This document shows positions 43,894 to 52,795 of a DNA stretch of 64,000 nt, in pieces. The first letter of the stretch is position 1, and every line of letters starts with the position of its first letter. Source of the stretch: Lewinellaceae bacterium (lineage in GTDB: Bacteria; Bacteroidota; Bacteroidia; Chitinophagales; Saprospiraceae); the NCBI GenBank assembly GCA_020636135.1, contig JACJYK010000003.1:1-64000 (forward strand), read 5' to 3'. The translations under genes were made by a program, and so were the position numbers. A model generated the notes under the pieces. That model was not told where the DNA came from and did not search any database. It worked only from the letters and a program-made list of their open reading frames with translations.

Positions 43894-44253
43894 TTAAACA
43901 GCTATTTCGATCCGGTCTCCTCTCGTTGACGGCCTGGAAATCACTAAAAAGACCAGGTCTTCCGAGTTATCATTGCGGATCTGATGGATGATGTGGGGCG
44001 GAATGTAAATTCCACTTCCGGCTTCGACTGTGATGGTCTCATCGGATAGAACAAAGGTGGCTGCGCCGGATAAAATGCGAAAAAACTGTTCTGCGTGTTG
44101 ATGGTAATGGGTCCGCTCAGCCGTACCGGAAGGCATCCGCTCCTCGATGATGGTCAACTCCGGGGAATTAACCATAAACCATCCGTCACATTGACCACCC
44201 CAGATGTAATGTTCACTGTGGTCTCTGTTGCGGATTAATTGATGCGAATTCAT
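43894..44253 (-). CDS. Cupin domain protein
   Basis: A 119-residue cupin. Motif 1 reads ERTHYHQHAEQFFRILSG with the metal His residues and Glu position (Gln here), and motif 2 reads GIYIPPHIIHQIRND, so a metal site is likely. The start of the protein (NRDHSEHYIWGGQCDGW) is typical of mannose-6-phosphate-isomerase-like or uncharacterised cupins. Its function is unknown. It lies 56 bp upstream on the minus strand of the cyclase/DUF1772 block but with a 156-bp gap to the ABM-like gene, so cotranscription is uncertain. Confidence 0.82.
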   Translation of the reverse strand: MNSHQLIRNRDHSEHYIWGGQCDGWFMVNSPELTIIEERMPSGTAERTHYHQHAEQFFRILSGAATFVLSDETITVEAGSGIYIPPHIIHQIRNDNSEDLVFLVISRPSTRGDRIEIAV

Positions 44254-44309
44254 TTCTTTTCCGATCGATGGACCAGGATAATGTCTTGGATCAAAGGTCT
44301 GACATCTGA

Positions 44310-46208
44310 TTAGTACGCCCTGACTTCTTTCTTCTCCATATAGTTGATGAAGGCCTTGTTCACCACTTTATTTCCTCCCGGTGTCGGGTATCGTCCGGAG
44401 AAATACCAGTCGCCTTTGTGATTCGGGCAGGCCACATGCAAACCATCGATGGTCTGGAAGATTACATCAACCGGGATCTCCAGACCTTTGGGTGTGACGA
44501 TCTCGGCGATCTTTTGGGAGATCTCTTCATCGGTGAAGGTGTTGTAAAGCTCGATGACTTCATTGGTGACCTCTTCTTTTGGCAGGTCTTCCTGTGCTTT
44601 ACAGCGGTAATAGGTCTCGTCCAGTAAATGGGACTGCCCTTTTTCCTCGAGCAATTTGACCAGGGCCTGGAAGGCGACAAATCCATTCATTTTGGACATA
44701 TCGATGCCGTAACAATCCGGATAGCGTATTTGCGGAGCCGAGGATACAATGATGATGCGTTTGGGCTTCAGCCGGCTGACGATGTTGATGATACTATCCC
44801 GAAGGGTGGTACCACGGACGATGGAGTCGTCGACGAGGACTATGGTATCCACATGGTTCTTGACAATACCATAGGTGACATCGTAGACGTGCGACACCAT
44901 TCCGCCACGGATGACCTCATCGGCAATGAAGGTGCGCATCTTATCGTCCTTAACGGCTATTTTTTCGGTCCTGGGTAAAACTTTCAGGATTTGATCCAGC
45001 GCTTCATCGGTCAGCTCCCCCTGCTCCTGCAGTCGCTTGATGCGTTGTTTCTTGATCTCACACATCCGTTGCTGCAGTCCTTCTACCAATCCATTGAAAG
45101 CCACTTCCGCCGTGTTCGGAACGAATGAAAAGATGGTATTCTCCAGGTCGTAGTCGATGGCCTCCAGGATACGGTCGGTGAGGAGTTGTCCCAAACGCTT
45201 GCGTTCGAGGTATATATCGCGGTCTGTTCCACGCGAAAAATAGATCCGCTCAAAAGAACAGGGAGTTACCTCACGTTCTTCTGTGAAGGGTTGTTCCATG
45301 ACTTTGCCATTCTTTTTAATGATCAGTACGTGTCCCGGCTTGACTTCCCGGATAGACTGATAGCTGACATTGGCTACGGTCTGGATGGCTGGCCGCTCGG
45401 AAGCCATGATGACGATCTCATCGTCGTGGTAATAAAAAGCAGGACGGATGCCATTGGGATCTCTGATGACAAAGGCATCCCCATAACCGATCATACCGGC
45501 CATCACATAACCACCGTCAAATTTCTTACAGGCTCTTCGCATCAGCCGCTGGATATCCAGATTTTCAAAGATCAGCTGATTGATCTCGTCATTGGAATAC
45601 CCGTCCGGTTTGTACCAGTCGAACAACCGCTGTACTTCATCATCCAGAAAGTGGCCGATCTTCTCCATAACGGTGACGGTGTCGGACTTTTCTTTCGGAT
45701 ACTGTCCCAGCTCAACCAGTTCATCGAAGAGCTCATCGACGTTGGTCATATTAAAGTTACCGGCCAGTACCAGGTTACGGCTTATCCAGTTGTTGAGCCG
45801 CAGGAAGGGATGGACGGTCTCGATGGTATTGCTGCCATGGGTGCCGTAGCGAAGGTGGCCCAGGAGTACTTCACCGGTATAGGGCATATTTTCTTTCAAC
45901 CAGTCGGCATCGTGCAGTTTCTCAGGTGGCAAGTCGTTAAAGTACGTAAAGACCTGGTCAAAAAGATCTTTGAGGTAAGTCGGGCTATTACTGCGTTTAC
46001 GGCTGATGTAGCGGTGCCCGGGTTCGGGATCCAGTTTGATGGTTGCCAGGCCGGCGCCATCCTGACCGCGGTTACGCATTTTTTGCATCAGCAGATGCAA
46101 TCGCTGCAGACCGAAAAGGGAAGTGCCGTATTTTTCTTCGTAAAAGGAAAGCGGTTTCAGCAACCGGATGAGTGCAATGCCGCATTCATGCTTAATGACT
46201 TCGCTCAT
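44310..46208 (-). CDS. purF: Amidophosphoribosyltransferase, long Bacteroidota form
   Basis: A 632-residue enzyme for the first step of purine synthesis (PRPP plus glutamine to phosphoribosylamine). The glutaminase nucleophile is Cys9 in HECGIALIRL, preceded by an 8-residue propeptide as in Bacillus PurF; NRGQDGAGLA and GHLRYGTHG are the matching active-site strands. The phosphoribosyltransferase site is IVLVDDSIVRGTTLRDS. The protein is about 150 residues longer than usual: a helical insert at about 365-420 and a C-terminal extension with HVACPNHKGDWYFSGRY are distinctive. It may be the sole PurF or a divergent paralogue; only a genome-wide check would tell. Confidence 0.85.
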   Translation of the reverse strand: MSEVIKHECGIALIRLLKPLSFYEEKYGTSLFGLQRLHLLMQKMRNRGQDGAGLATIKLDPEPGHRYISRKRSNSPTYLKDLFDQVFTYFNDLPPEKLHDADWLKENMPYTGEVLLGHLRYGTHGSNTIETVHPFLRLNNWISRNLVLAGNFNMTNVDELFDELVELGQYPKEKSDTVTVMEKIGHFLDDEVQRLFDWYKPDGYSNDEINQLIFENLDIQRLMRRACKKFDGGYVMAGMIGYGDAFVIRDPNGIRPAFYYHDDEIVIMASERPAIQTVANVSYQSIREVKPGHVLIIKKNGKVMEQPFTEEREVTPCSFERIYFSRGTDRDIYLERKRLGQLLTDRILEAIDYDLENTIFSFVPNTAEVAFNGLVEGLQQRMCEIKKQRIKRLQEQGELTDEALDQILKVLPRTEKIAVKDDKMRTFIADEVIRGGMVSHVYDVTYGIVKNHVDTIVLVDDSIVRGTTLRDSIINIVSRLKPKRIIIVSSAPQIRYPDCYGIDMSKMNGFVAFQALVKLLEEKGQSHLLDETYYRCKAQEDLPKEEVTNEVIELYNTFTDEEISQKIAEIVTPKGLEIPVDVIFQTIDGLHVACPNHKGDWYFSGRYPTPGGNKVVNKAFINYMEKKEVRAY

Positions 46209-46225
46209 AACTGGAATCTAAGCTG

Positions 46226-46233
46226 CAAAGTTA
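46226..46233 (-). promoter_or_regulatory. TAACTTTG -7 promoter element of the purF-like gene
   Basis: Read on the minus strand the word TAACTTTG matches TAnnTTTG and lies 17 bp before the ATG at 46208. The predicted leader is only about 10 bases, and no PurR-type box or riboswitch is seen. Confidence 0.6.
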
Positions 46234-46541
46234 CAGTGAACTACAACGTAAAACAACAAGATTCCGGTTCCGGTTAATTTCATTTGTAATTGAGGGTCAA
46301 TTTTTAACATAATCAAGATGTATTAAATCATATTAGTCCCGGCTGTTAAATTCCGGTAGGGTTCTTGGCAGAATATCCACCCAATGCTAAAATCTGCTTT
46401 TAAATCAAATTGAAACCTGTGTGGTTAAAATATTGTTTAGCGGATATCGGGTTCAGACGTCAATCCGTATCTTTGATAAGCTGGTGACCTGATGGTTAAT
46501 CATTTCTGTCACGGAGGCCTGGAGTACCAAATCCTAATAAA
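46234..46541. other. Divergent intergenic region; promoter of the mutL operon at 46468-46475
   Basis: This 308-bp gap separates the purF-like gene (minus) from the small membrane-protein gene (plus). A TATCTTTG at 46468-46475 fits the plus-strand TAnnTTTG element and would start a leader of about 60 bases. The bases between 46260 and 46440 are AT-rich and hold no gene, RNA or repeat that I can name. Confidence 0.55.
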
Positions 46542-46847
46542 ATGAAATTTTTACACCGCCCTAAGCCGCGCACTTACCGCTACATTCCCCGGTTTTATGA
46601 TCCGGCTAAAGAAGAGCTGGAACAGCGACTCAGACAGCATGAGACCGGCAAAGGCGACGATGTGGAGGCGGCCAAAGCCCGCATCTCTTCCGGGCTACGC
46701 CAGCGCAGTCAGGTCGATACGGAATACCAAAGCCGGCTGATCCGCAAGTCGAATCGGACCCTGTTCTATACCATTGTCCTGTTAATACTTATTACCTTTG
46801 TCCTTTTATCTAAAGGTTTACCGACCATCATTCACCTATTGGAATAA
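46542..46847 (+). CDS. Small membrane protein upstream of mutL
   Basis: A 101-residue protein with a basic, helical N-terminal half (RTYRYIPRFYDPAKEELEQR) and one C-terminal membrane helix (LFYTIVLLILITFVLLSKGL). The PRFYDP and the following heptad helix are conserved in a family I know only as an unnamed Bacteroidota protein. It ends 3 bp before mutL, so the two are cotranscribed. No function is known; a role in cell envelope or membrane organisation is only a guess. Confidence 0.78.
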   Translation: MKFLHRPKPRTYRYIPRFYDPAKEELEQRLRQHETGKGDDVEAAKARISSGLRQRSQVDTEYQSRLIRKSNRTLFYTIVLLILITFVLLSKGLPTIIHLLE

Positions 46848-46850
46848 ATT

Positions 46851-48638
46851 ATGGATATAATCCAGCTTCTACCGGATGCAATAGCAAATCAGATTGCGGC
46901 TGGTGAAGTTATACAGCGACCTGCTTCCGTCGTGAAAGAGCTGATGGAAAATGCTGTTGATGCCGGTGCATCCTGGATTCAGGTATTGGTGCGCCAGGCT
47001 GGCAAGCAGCTCATCCAGGTGGTGGATAATGGCAGCGGTATGTCGGAAACCGATGCCCGGCTTTGTTTCGAACGCCATGCAACCTCCAAGATCCGGCAGG
47101 CTGATGATCTCTTTCACATCCGCACCAAGGGATTTCGCGGAGAAGCCCTGGCATCCATCGCCTCGGTAGCCCAGGTGGAAATGAAGACGCGGGTCACCGG
47201 CGAAGACCTGGCTACGCTGATCGCCATCGCGGGCAGTCAGGTAGACAAGCAGGAATACACCCAGGCTCCGGAAGGCACGTCGTTTGCCGTCAAAAATTTA
47301 TTTTACAATGTCCCCGCCCGTCGCAACTTTCTGAAGTCCGACCCGGTAGAAATGCGGCATATCATCGAAGAATTTCACCGGGTAGCCATAGCCCATCCTC
47401 AGATCGGGATGGATCTCTATCACCAGGAAGAAGCCATCTACCGCCTGCCTGCCCAGAACCTGCGTCAGCGTCTGGTTGCTATCTTCGGTAAGGCCATCAA
47501 TGAAAAACTGGTCCCGGTGGAAGAAGAGACCAACATCGTGCGGATGCATGGTTTCATCGCCAAACCGGACTATGCCAAGAAAAGCAGGGGTGAACAATAT
47601 TTCTTTGTCAATCAGCGGTACATTAAAAGCCCCTACCTGAATCATGCCGTGAAATCTGCCTACGAGCAACTATTACCGGAAGATCACCATCCCTTTTACG
47701 CCTTGTTCCTGGAGATCGACCCGGAGCGCATCGATGTCAACGTCCATCCCACCAAGACGGAAATCAAATTTCAGGAAGAACGCCTGATCTATAATTTATT
47801 AAAAGCCAGTGTCAAACATGCGCTGGGCCAATTTCAGATCGTACCCACCCTGGACTTTGAGGCAGAGGGTCTGCAACATCAGCACCAGACTGGGCGTAGT
47901 AGCTCATACATGCCTGCCAAAGAAACGGTCGCCACAGATCAGAACTGGCGGAAATTATACGAAGGACTCCAGGATCCATTGCCTAAAAACATGACCGACC
48001 CGGTCCCGATCATTCGTCCCTCCCAGGCAAATCATCCGGATCCTTCAGTGGATACCACTCACTGGGGTTGGGAGGCCAAAGAACCGGTTCAGATCCTGCT
48101 ATCCTACATCCTGGTTCCCATCAAGTCCGGGATGATGCTGATCGACCAGCAAGCAGCCCACGAGCGCATCCTGTACGAACAATACCTCGAACAATTATCA
48201 ACAGCTGAAGTGCCTTCCCAGCGGGCGTTATTTCCAGCCACGGTGGAACTGAACGGTGGCGACGCCCTTCTGCTCAGGGAATACCTGGCCAAGATCAACC
48301 AGCTGGGATTTGAAGTGGAGGAGTTTGGTGGCAACACCTTCATCATCCATGGCTTGCCGGCACAACTGCATTTCGGCGATGAACCCTCCCACCTCGTCGA
48401 ACAGTTATTGGAAGAGTTGAAACAAAACCGTGATCTTAAGGTCGATGTGAATGAAAAGGTAGCCCGGTCACTGGCCGTGAGTGCCGCATGTAAACGCGGA
48501 ACCCGGCTCAGCGCAGTGGAAATGCAGGAGATCATCGATCAATTGTTTGCCTGCGAACTTCCATTCAAGAGTCCTGCTGGTCGAAATTGCTTCATAACCC
48601 TGGAGAAAAATAAACTGGAGCGACTCTTTTTAAGTTGA
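46851..48638 (+). CDS. mutL: DNA mismatch repair endonuclease MutL
   Basis: A 595-residue mismatch-repair protein. The N-terminal GHKL ATPase shows IANQIAAGEVIQRPASVVKEL with the key Glu, DAGASWIQV, DNGSGM and the ATP lid motif FRGEALASIASV. The C-terminal dimerisation domain carries the nicking-endonuclease motif DQQAAHERILYE at Asp432, so this is the endonuclease type of MutL found in bacteria without MutH. The CKRGTRLS and CELPFKSPAGRN segments near the end are the other zinc/endonuclease motifs. It is the second gene of a long plus-strand operon. Confidence 0.96.
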   Translation: MDIIQLLPDAIANQIAAGEVIQRPASVVKELMENAVDAGASWIQVLVRQAGKQLIQVVDNGSGMSETDARLCFERHATSKIRQADDLFHIRTKGFRGEALASIASVAQVEMKTRVTGEDLATLIAIAGSQVDKQEYTQAPEGTSFAVKNLFYNVPARRNFLKSDPVEMRHIIEEFHRVAIAHPQIGMDLYHQEEAIYRLPAQNLRQRLVAIFGKAINEKLVPVEEETNIVRMHGFIAKPDYAKKSRGEQYFFVNQRYIKSPYLNHAVKSAYEQLLPEDHHPFYALFLEIDPERIDVNVHPTKTEIKFQEERLIYNLLKASVKHALGQFQIVPTLDFEAEGLQHQHQTGRSSSYMPAKETVATDQNWRKLYEGLQDPLPKNMTDPVPIIRPSQANHPDPSVDTTHWGWEAKEPVQILLSYILVPIKSGMMLIDQQAAHERILYEQYLEQLSTAEVPSQRALFPATVELNGGDALLLREYLAKINQLGFEVEEFGGNTFIIHGLPAQLHFGDEPSHLVEQLLEELKQNRDLKVDVNEKVARSLAVSAACKRGTRLSAVEMQEIIDQLFACELPFKSPAGRNCFITLEKNKLERLFLS

Positions 48639-48660
48639 ACATTGCACAGAATCAGAAATT

Positions 48661-49275
48661 ATGCTCAGACTGACCGACGTCGTTAAACACCTGCTGATCA
48701 TCAACGTCCTGGTGTTTTTCGCCATGCAAATTTTTCCGGTACTCTACGATTATCTGCCCATGGCCAGTCCCTGGAGTGATTCGTTTATGCCCATGCAGAT
48801 CGTGACGCACATGTTTGCACATGCCAACTTTACACATATCTTTTTAAATATGTTCGGTCTGTACATGTTTGGTCCCATACTCGAAAGCAGAATGGGCCCC
48901 AAACGATTTCTTGCATACTACCTGATCACCGGATTGGGAGCTGGCGTCATTTATATCCTGAGCTTTATGGTCCAGTTTTATCTTCGATTTGGGGATCAGT
49001 GGACCATGGCCTTGCCGCACATTCCAACCGTATTGGGTGCATCCGGAGCCATCTTTGGATTGCTGGTCGCCTTCGGGATGCTCTTCCCCAATATGCGGGT
49101 GATGCTGCTTTTCCCTCCGATACCGATGAAGGCGAAATACATGGTGATCTTGTTTGCGGTGATCGAAATCGTCAGTGGCGTGGGTAATCTGCAACCGGGA
49201 GTGGCCAACTTTGCACACCTGGGCGGAGCCATAACGGGAGCGATCCTGATCCTGTTTTGGAGAAAGCGGTTATGA
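48661..49275 (+). CDS. Rhomboid family intramembrane serine protease (first of tandem pair)
   Basis: A 204-residue membrane protease with six hydrophobic segments. The catalytic Ser is in LGASGAIFGL, the His in FAHLGGAITG, and the helix 2 motif reads HANFTHIFLNMFGLYMFG with the conserved His and Asn. Such enzymes cleave transmembrane substrates inside the membrane. The substrate is not known. It follows mutL after 22 bp and precedes a second rhomboid gene by 73 bp. Confidence 0.93.
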   Translation: MLRLTDVVKHLLIINVLVFFAMQIFPVLYDYLPMASPWSDSFMPMQIVTHMFAHANFTHIFLNMFGLYMFGPILESRMGPKRFLAYYLITGLGAGVIYILSFMVQFYLRFGDQWTMALPHIPTVLGASGAIFGLLVAFGMLFPNMRVMLLFPPIPMKAKYMVILFAVIEIVSGVGNLQPGVANFAHLGGAITGAILILFWRKRL

Positions 49276-49348
49276 AGCAAAATCCATGGAATCATCCTAA
49301 TTATTCCTCTATTTTTGCGTTTATTGTAATAAATCCTGTTTACCTAAT

Positions 49349-50245
49349 ATGTTTCAATCGATCTGGCAAGACATCCGGGCAATTTTCCAGCATGGACACA
49401 TGCTCAACCGGATCATCGTTGTCAATCTGGCCGTATGGGTAGTTGTCCTGCTGGGACAAGTCTTTCTGAAAGGTGCAGGATGGTATGTCCCATTTATCCA
49501 GCATCTGGAGCTTTCATCGGATTGGCGTGAGATCCTCTTCCGTCCATGGACGCTGGTCACCCACATGTTTCTGCATGAAGGGCTGTTTCATATCTTATTC
49601 AACCTGCTGGTGTTGTATTGGTTCGGGCGGATCGTAGGGGATTTCATTGGAGACCACCGTGTATTGCCGCTGTATCTGCTGGGTGGTTTGGCCGGCGCCG
49701 TATTTTTCTTTTTCAGCGCCAATATTCAGCATCCGGACATCACGCATTACGCCCTGGGGGCATCAGCAGCAGTAACCTGCTTTATACTGACCAGTGCGTG
49801 GTTGTCCCCTAATTACGAGATGCACCTTCTGCTGATCGGTCCGGTCAAAATCAAATACATCGCTTTCTTCGTCATGTTGCTGGACCTGGTGGGCGTCGCC
49901 AACAATGCCAATTCCGGTGGGCATTTCGCACACCTGGGTGGTGCCGTGATGGGCATCGTTTATGTAGAAATGCTGCGACGGGGTGATGATCTGGCCTATC
50001 CTTTCATCCGCTTTTTCAATTGGCTTGGCCATCTGGGACAAGCGCCGGTAAAAAATCCACCTCCCCGTACCGCCGTGCTGGTAAAGCATCCCGCCATGCG
50101 GTCTCGGCAAAAAATAAATGACTACCAGGGTATGAACCACCAGGAAAAACTGGATGCCATCCTGGACAAGATCAAAGCCAAAGGTTATGAAAAACTATCC
50201 GATGAAGAGAAAGCCTTTTTAACGGAAGCAAGTAAAAAAGACTGA
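49349..50245 (+). CDS. Rhomboid family protein with cytoplasmic C-terminal extension
   Basis: A 298-residue membrane protein with the rhomboid fold in the first 215 residues. The catalytic segment reads ALGASAAVTCF, with the Ser of GxS but Ala in place of the usual Gly after it; the helix 2 motif is HEGLFHILFNLLVLYWFG and the His is in FAHLGGAVMG, so activity remains possible. The extra C-terminal 85 residues are basic, then end in a helix pair (KLDAILDKIKAKGYEKL, SDEEKAFLTEAS) resembling the small domain seen in Bacteroidota rhomboids. It ends 2 bp before the EEP gene. Confidence 0.92.
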   Translation: MFQSIWQDIRAIFQHGHMLNRIIVVNLAVWVVVLLGQVFLKGAGWYVPFIQHLELSSDWREILFRPWTLVTHMFLHEGLFHILFNLLVLYWFGRIVGDFIGDHRVLPLYLLGGLAGAVFFFFSANIQHPDITHYALGASAAVTCFILTSAWLSPNYEMHLLLIGPVKIKYIAFFVMLLDLVGVANNANSGGHFAHLGGAVMGIVYVEMLRRGDDLAYPFIRFFNWLGHLGQAPVKNPPPRTAVLVKHPAMRSRQKINDYQGMNHQEKLDAILDKIKAKGYEKLSDEEKAFLTEASKKD

Positions 50246-50247
50246 TT

Positions 50248-51294
50248 TTGAAAAGACTGGCCAAGATCATGCTGGGACTCAACATCGGATTGGTCATTCT
50301 GACCCTATTGTCCTACCTGTCCCCCCTGATCAACCCCATCACCTTCTGGCCTACTTCCCTGCTGGGTATTTTTTACCCGATTCTCTTCGTATTGAACCTT
50401 CTTTTTATCGTCCTATGGCTGGTGAGCAAACCGGCTTATGCACTCATATCTTTTTTAACCCTGGCTCTCGGCTGGCGTCAGGTCCAAAACATTTATGCCT
50501 TGCCCTTAACCGAGCATGAAATACCTGCCGATGCCAGTACCCTCCATGTCATGAGCTACAATGTGGCTTATCTTAACCGGGTCATGAGCAACGCACGCCA
50601 TAGCAGGGAAGATGAATTCAGCGCTTACATCAAAGAGAAAAATCCCGATATCGTCTGCCTGCAGGAAGTCAATGAAAAAACCGTTGACTTTTTTGCCAGC
50701 CTGCTGGATTCCAGCTTTACCTCCGAAATTCGAAAACCGGCCGGTATACTGTCCCGGTATCCCATCAGGCAAACCGGCTATCTTTTTGACTATGCACAAA
50801 AGGTGTATGCCCTGTGGGCTGATATCGAGTACGACGAATCATTGATCCGTGTTTACTGCCTATACCTGCAATCCAATCAAATCACCCGGGATGCGGATAA
50901 TCTGGTACGCGAGGGAGACCTCCAGGAGGAAAAAACCTGGTCTACCGTTGCAACGATCCTAACCAAATATCGTTCAGCCGCACAAAAGCGGGCTGAGATC
51001 CTTCCGGTCCTTGAGCAACATCTTAAGGAGTGTCCATATCCATATATCCTGGCCGGGGATTTCAACGATGTGCCGCATTCTTATCTCTATCATCAGCTCA
51101 GTGAAGGTCTGAGTGATTCCTTTCATTTTTCCAAAGGAGTCAAGTTTACCTACGGTGGTGTTATACCTTTTTTACGCATTGATTACATCCTGGCTACCCC
51201 GCATTGGAACATTTATACCTTCGACCGCGACCAGGTTAATTATTCGGATCATTTCCCCATATTCAGTACCTTAGCGCTCGCAAAAAAATCATGA
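50248..51294 (+). CDS. Membrane-anchored endonuclease/exonuclease/phosphatase (EEP) family protein
   Basis: A 348-residue protein with three N-terminal membrane segments (about residues 7-75) and an EEP catalytic domain. Motifs are VMSYNVAYLN, IVCLQEVNEK (metal-binding Glu), ILAGDFNDVPHSYLY (Asp and Asn) and YSDHFPIF (Asp-His). The family cleaves phosphodiester or phosphomonoester bonds in DNA, lipids or sugars; membrane anchoring favours a lipid or envelope substrate. The start is TTG at 50248, 2 bp after the rhomboid stop. It overlaps cysS by 4 bp. Confidence 0.9.
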   Translation: MKRLAKIMLGLNIGLVILTLLSYLSPLINPITFWPTSLLGIFYPILFVLNLLFIVLWLVSKPAYALISFLTLALGWRQVQNIYALPLTEHEIPADASTLHVMSYNVAYLNRVMSNARHSREDEFSAYIKEKNPDIVCLQEVNEKTVDFFASLLDSSFTSEIRKPAGILSRYPIRQTGYLFDYAQKVYALWADIEYDESLIRVYCLYLQSNQITRDADNLVREGDLQEEKTWSTVATILTKYRSAAQKRAEILPVLEQHLKECPYPYILAGDFNDVPHSYLYHQLSEGLSDSFHFSKGVKFTYGGVIPFLRIDYILATPHWNIYTFDRDQVNYSDHFPIFSTLALAKKS

Positions 51295-52790
51295 TGAACA
51301 CCAAGTTAGTGGTCTACAACAGCTGGTCTGGGGAGAAGGAAGTATTTACCCCAATTCATGAAGGCCGGGTTGGAATGTATGTTTGCGGACCGACCGTTTA
51401 CAGTGATGTCCATCTCGGAAACTGCCGCACTTTTGTCAGCTTTGATATCATCTTTCGCTATCTGAAATACCTCGGTTACCAGGTCCGGTATGTTCGCAAT
51501 ATTACTGATGTCGGGCACCTGGAAGGCGATGCAGACACCGATGCCGAAGATAAAATTTCTAAAAAAGCTCGCCTCGAACATGTTGAGCCGATGGAAGTGG
51601 TCCAGCGCTACTCCAATGGCTTTCATGAGATGATGCACATCTTCAATACCCTGCCACCAAGCATCGAGCCCAGAGCCACCGGCCACATCATCGAGCAGAT
51701 CGAAATGGTTCAGGCCATACTGGACAATGGCTATGGCTACATCAAGAATGGATCGGTGTACTTTGACGTACAGAAATTCATCAATGAAAAAGACCTGTAC
51801 GGCAAACTCTCCGGCCGGGTCGTCGAAGATCTCTTGTCACTGACCCGTGATAATCTGAAAAACCAGGACGAAAAAGAACATCCCTCGGATTTCGCCATCT
51901 GGATCAAAGCAGATCCACGCCACCTGATGCGCTGGAATTCTCCCTGGTCGGTCGGTTTCCCCGGCTGGCATCTGGAATGTTCTGCGATGAGCACCAAATA
52001 CCTGGGCAAACAGTTTGATATCCACGGTGGTGGTACCGACCTGAAATTTCCCCATCACGAAAATGAAATAGCACAGAATGTAGGCGCTTGTGGCACTCCA
52101 CCGGCAAAATACTGGCTTCATAGTAATATGCTCCTCATGAATGGACGGAAGATGTCCAAGAGCGAGGGTAATACCATCACGCCCTTCCAATTGTTTACCG
52201 GCGACAGTCCGCTGATTTCCAAAGGATACAGCCCGATGGTGGTGCGCTTCTTTATGCTGCAATCCCATTACCGCAGCACCCTGGATCTGACGGACGGCGC
52301 CCTGCAGGCAGCCGAGAAAGGTTTCCTCCGTCTTATGGAAGCGACTCATACCGTGAAAGAAATTGCAGGAGCGGTCGGTAAAAGTGAAAGCACCCTGGAT
52401 CAGGAGCTGAACGCCCTGATGGACGGGATCTTCGAAGACATGAATGACGATTTCAACACACCCAAAGCTATGGCACGGGTATTTGATCTGGTCACCCGTA
52501 TCAATGGTTTGAAAGCGGGTCATTTAGCCATCGCGGAGGTAACCCCGGAAACCCTTGACCGATTGCAAAAAATCCTTCCGGACGTCGTCTTTGAAATATT
52601 TGGATTAAAAGAAGAAACCGGATCGGATGACAGCGCCCTGGATGGGGTGATGCAACTGGTCATTGACATACGCCGGCAGGCACGAACAAAAAAAGACTGG
52701 GCGACCGCCGATCAAATACGGGATCAGCTCAATGATTTGCACATTCAACTCAAAGATGGTCCGGAAGGCACCACCTGGTCCAAATCTTAA
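51291..52790 (+). CDS. cysS: Cysteinyl-tRNA synthetase
   Basis: A 499-residue class I aminoacyl-tRNA synthetase that charges tRNA-Cys. The HIGH motif appears as HLGN at residues 41-44 after MYVCGPTVYSDV with a zinc-ligand Cys, further zinc ligands lie in LECSAMS and FPHHENEIAQ, and KMSKSEGN is at residues 287-294. The C-terminal anticodon-binding DALR-type domain is complete. The ATG overlaps the EEP stop by 4 bp (ATGA), so the gene is translated in the operon that begins before mutL. Confidence 0.97.
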   Translation: MMNTKLVVYNSWSGEKEVFTPIHEGRVGMYVCGPTVYSDVHLGNCRTFVSFDIIFRYLKYLGYQVRYVRNITDVGHLEGDADTDAEDKISKKARLEHVEPMEVVQRYSNGFHEMMHIFNTLPPSIEPRATGHIIEQIEMVQAILDNGYGYIKNGSVYFDVQKFINEKDLYGKLSGRVVEDLLSLTRDNLKNQDEKEHPSDFAIWIKADPRHLMRWNSPWSVGFPGWHLECSAMSTKYLGKQFDIHGGGTDLKFPHHENEIAQNVGACGTPPAKYWLHSNMLLMNGRKMSKSEGNTITPFQLFTGDSPLISKGYSPMVVRFFMLQSHYRSTLDLTDGALQAAEKGFLRLMEATHTVKEIAGAVGKSESTLDQELNALMDGIFEDMNDDFNTPKAMARVFDLVTRINGLKAGHLAIAEVTPETLDRLQKILPDVVFEIFGLKEETGSDDSALDGVMQLVIDIRRQARTKKDWATADQIRDQLNDLHIQLKDGPEGTTWSKS

Positions 52791-52795
52791 TCTTT

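Noticed and set aside
45186..46277. Long plus-strand open frame of 363 codons
   Set aside because: It lies fully antisense to the purF-like gene, which has all motifs; the frame is a shadow caused by codon bias.
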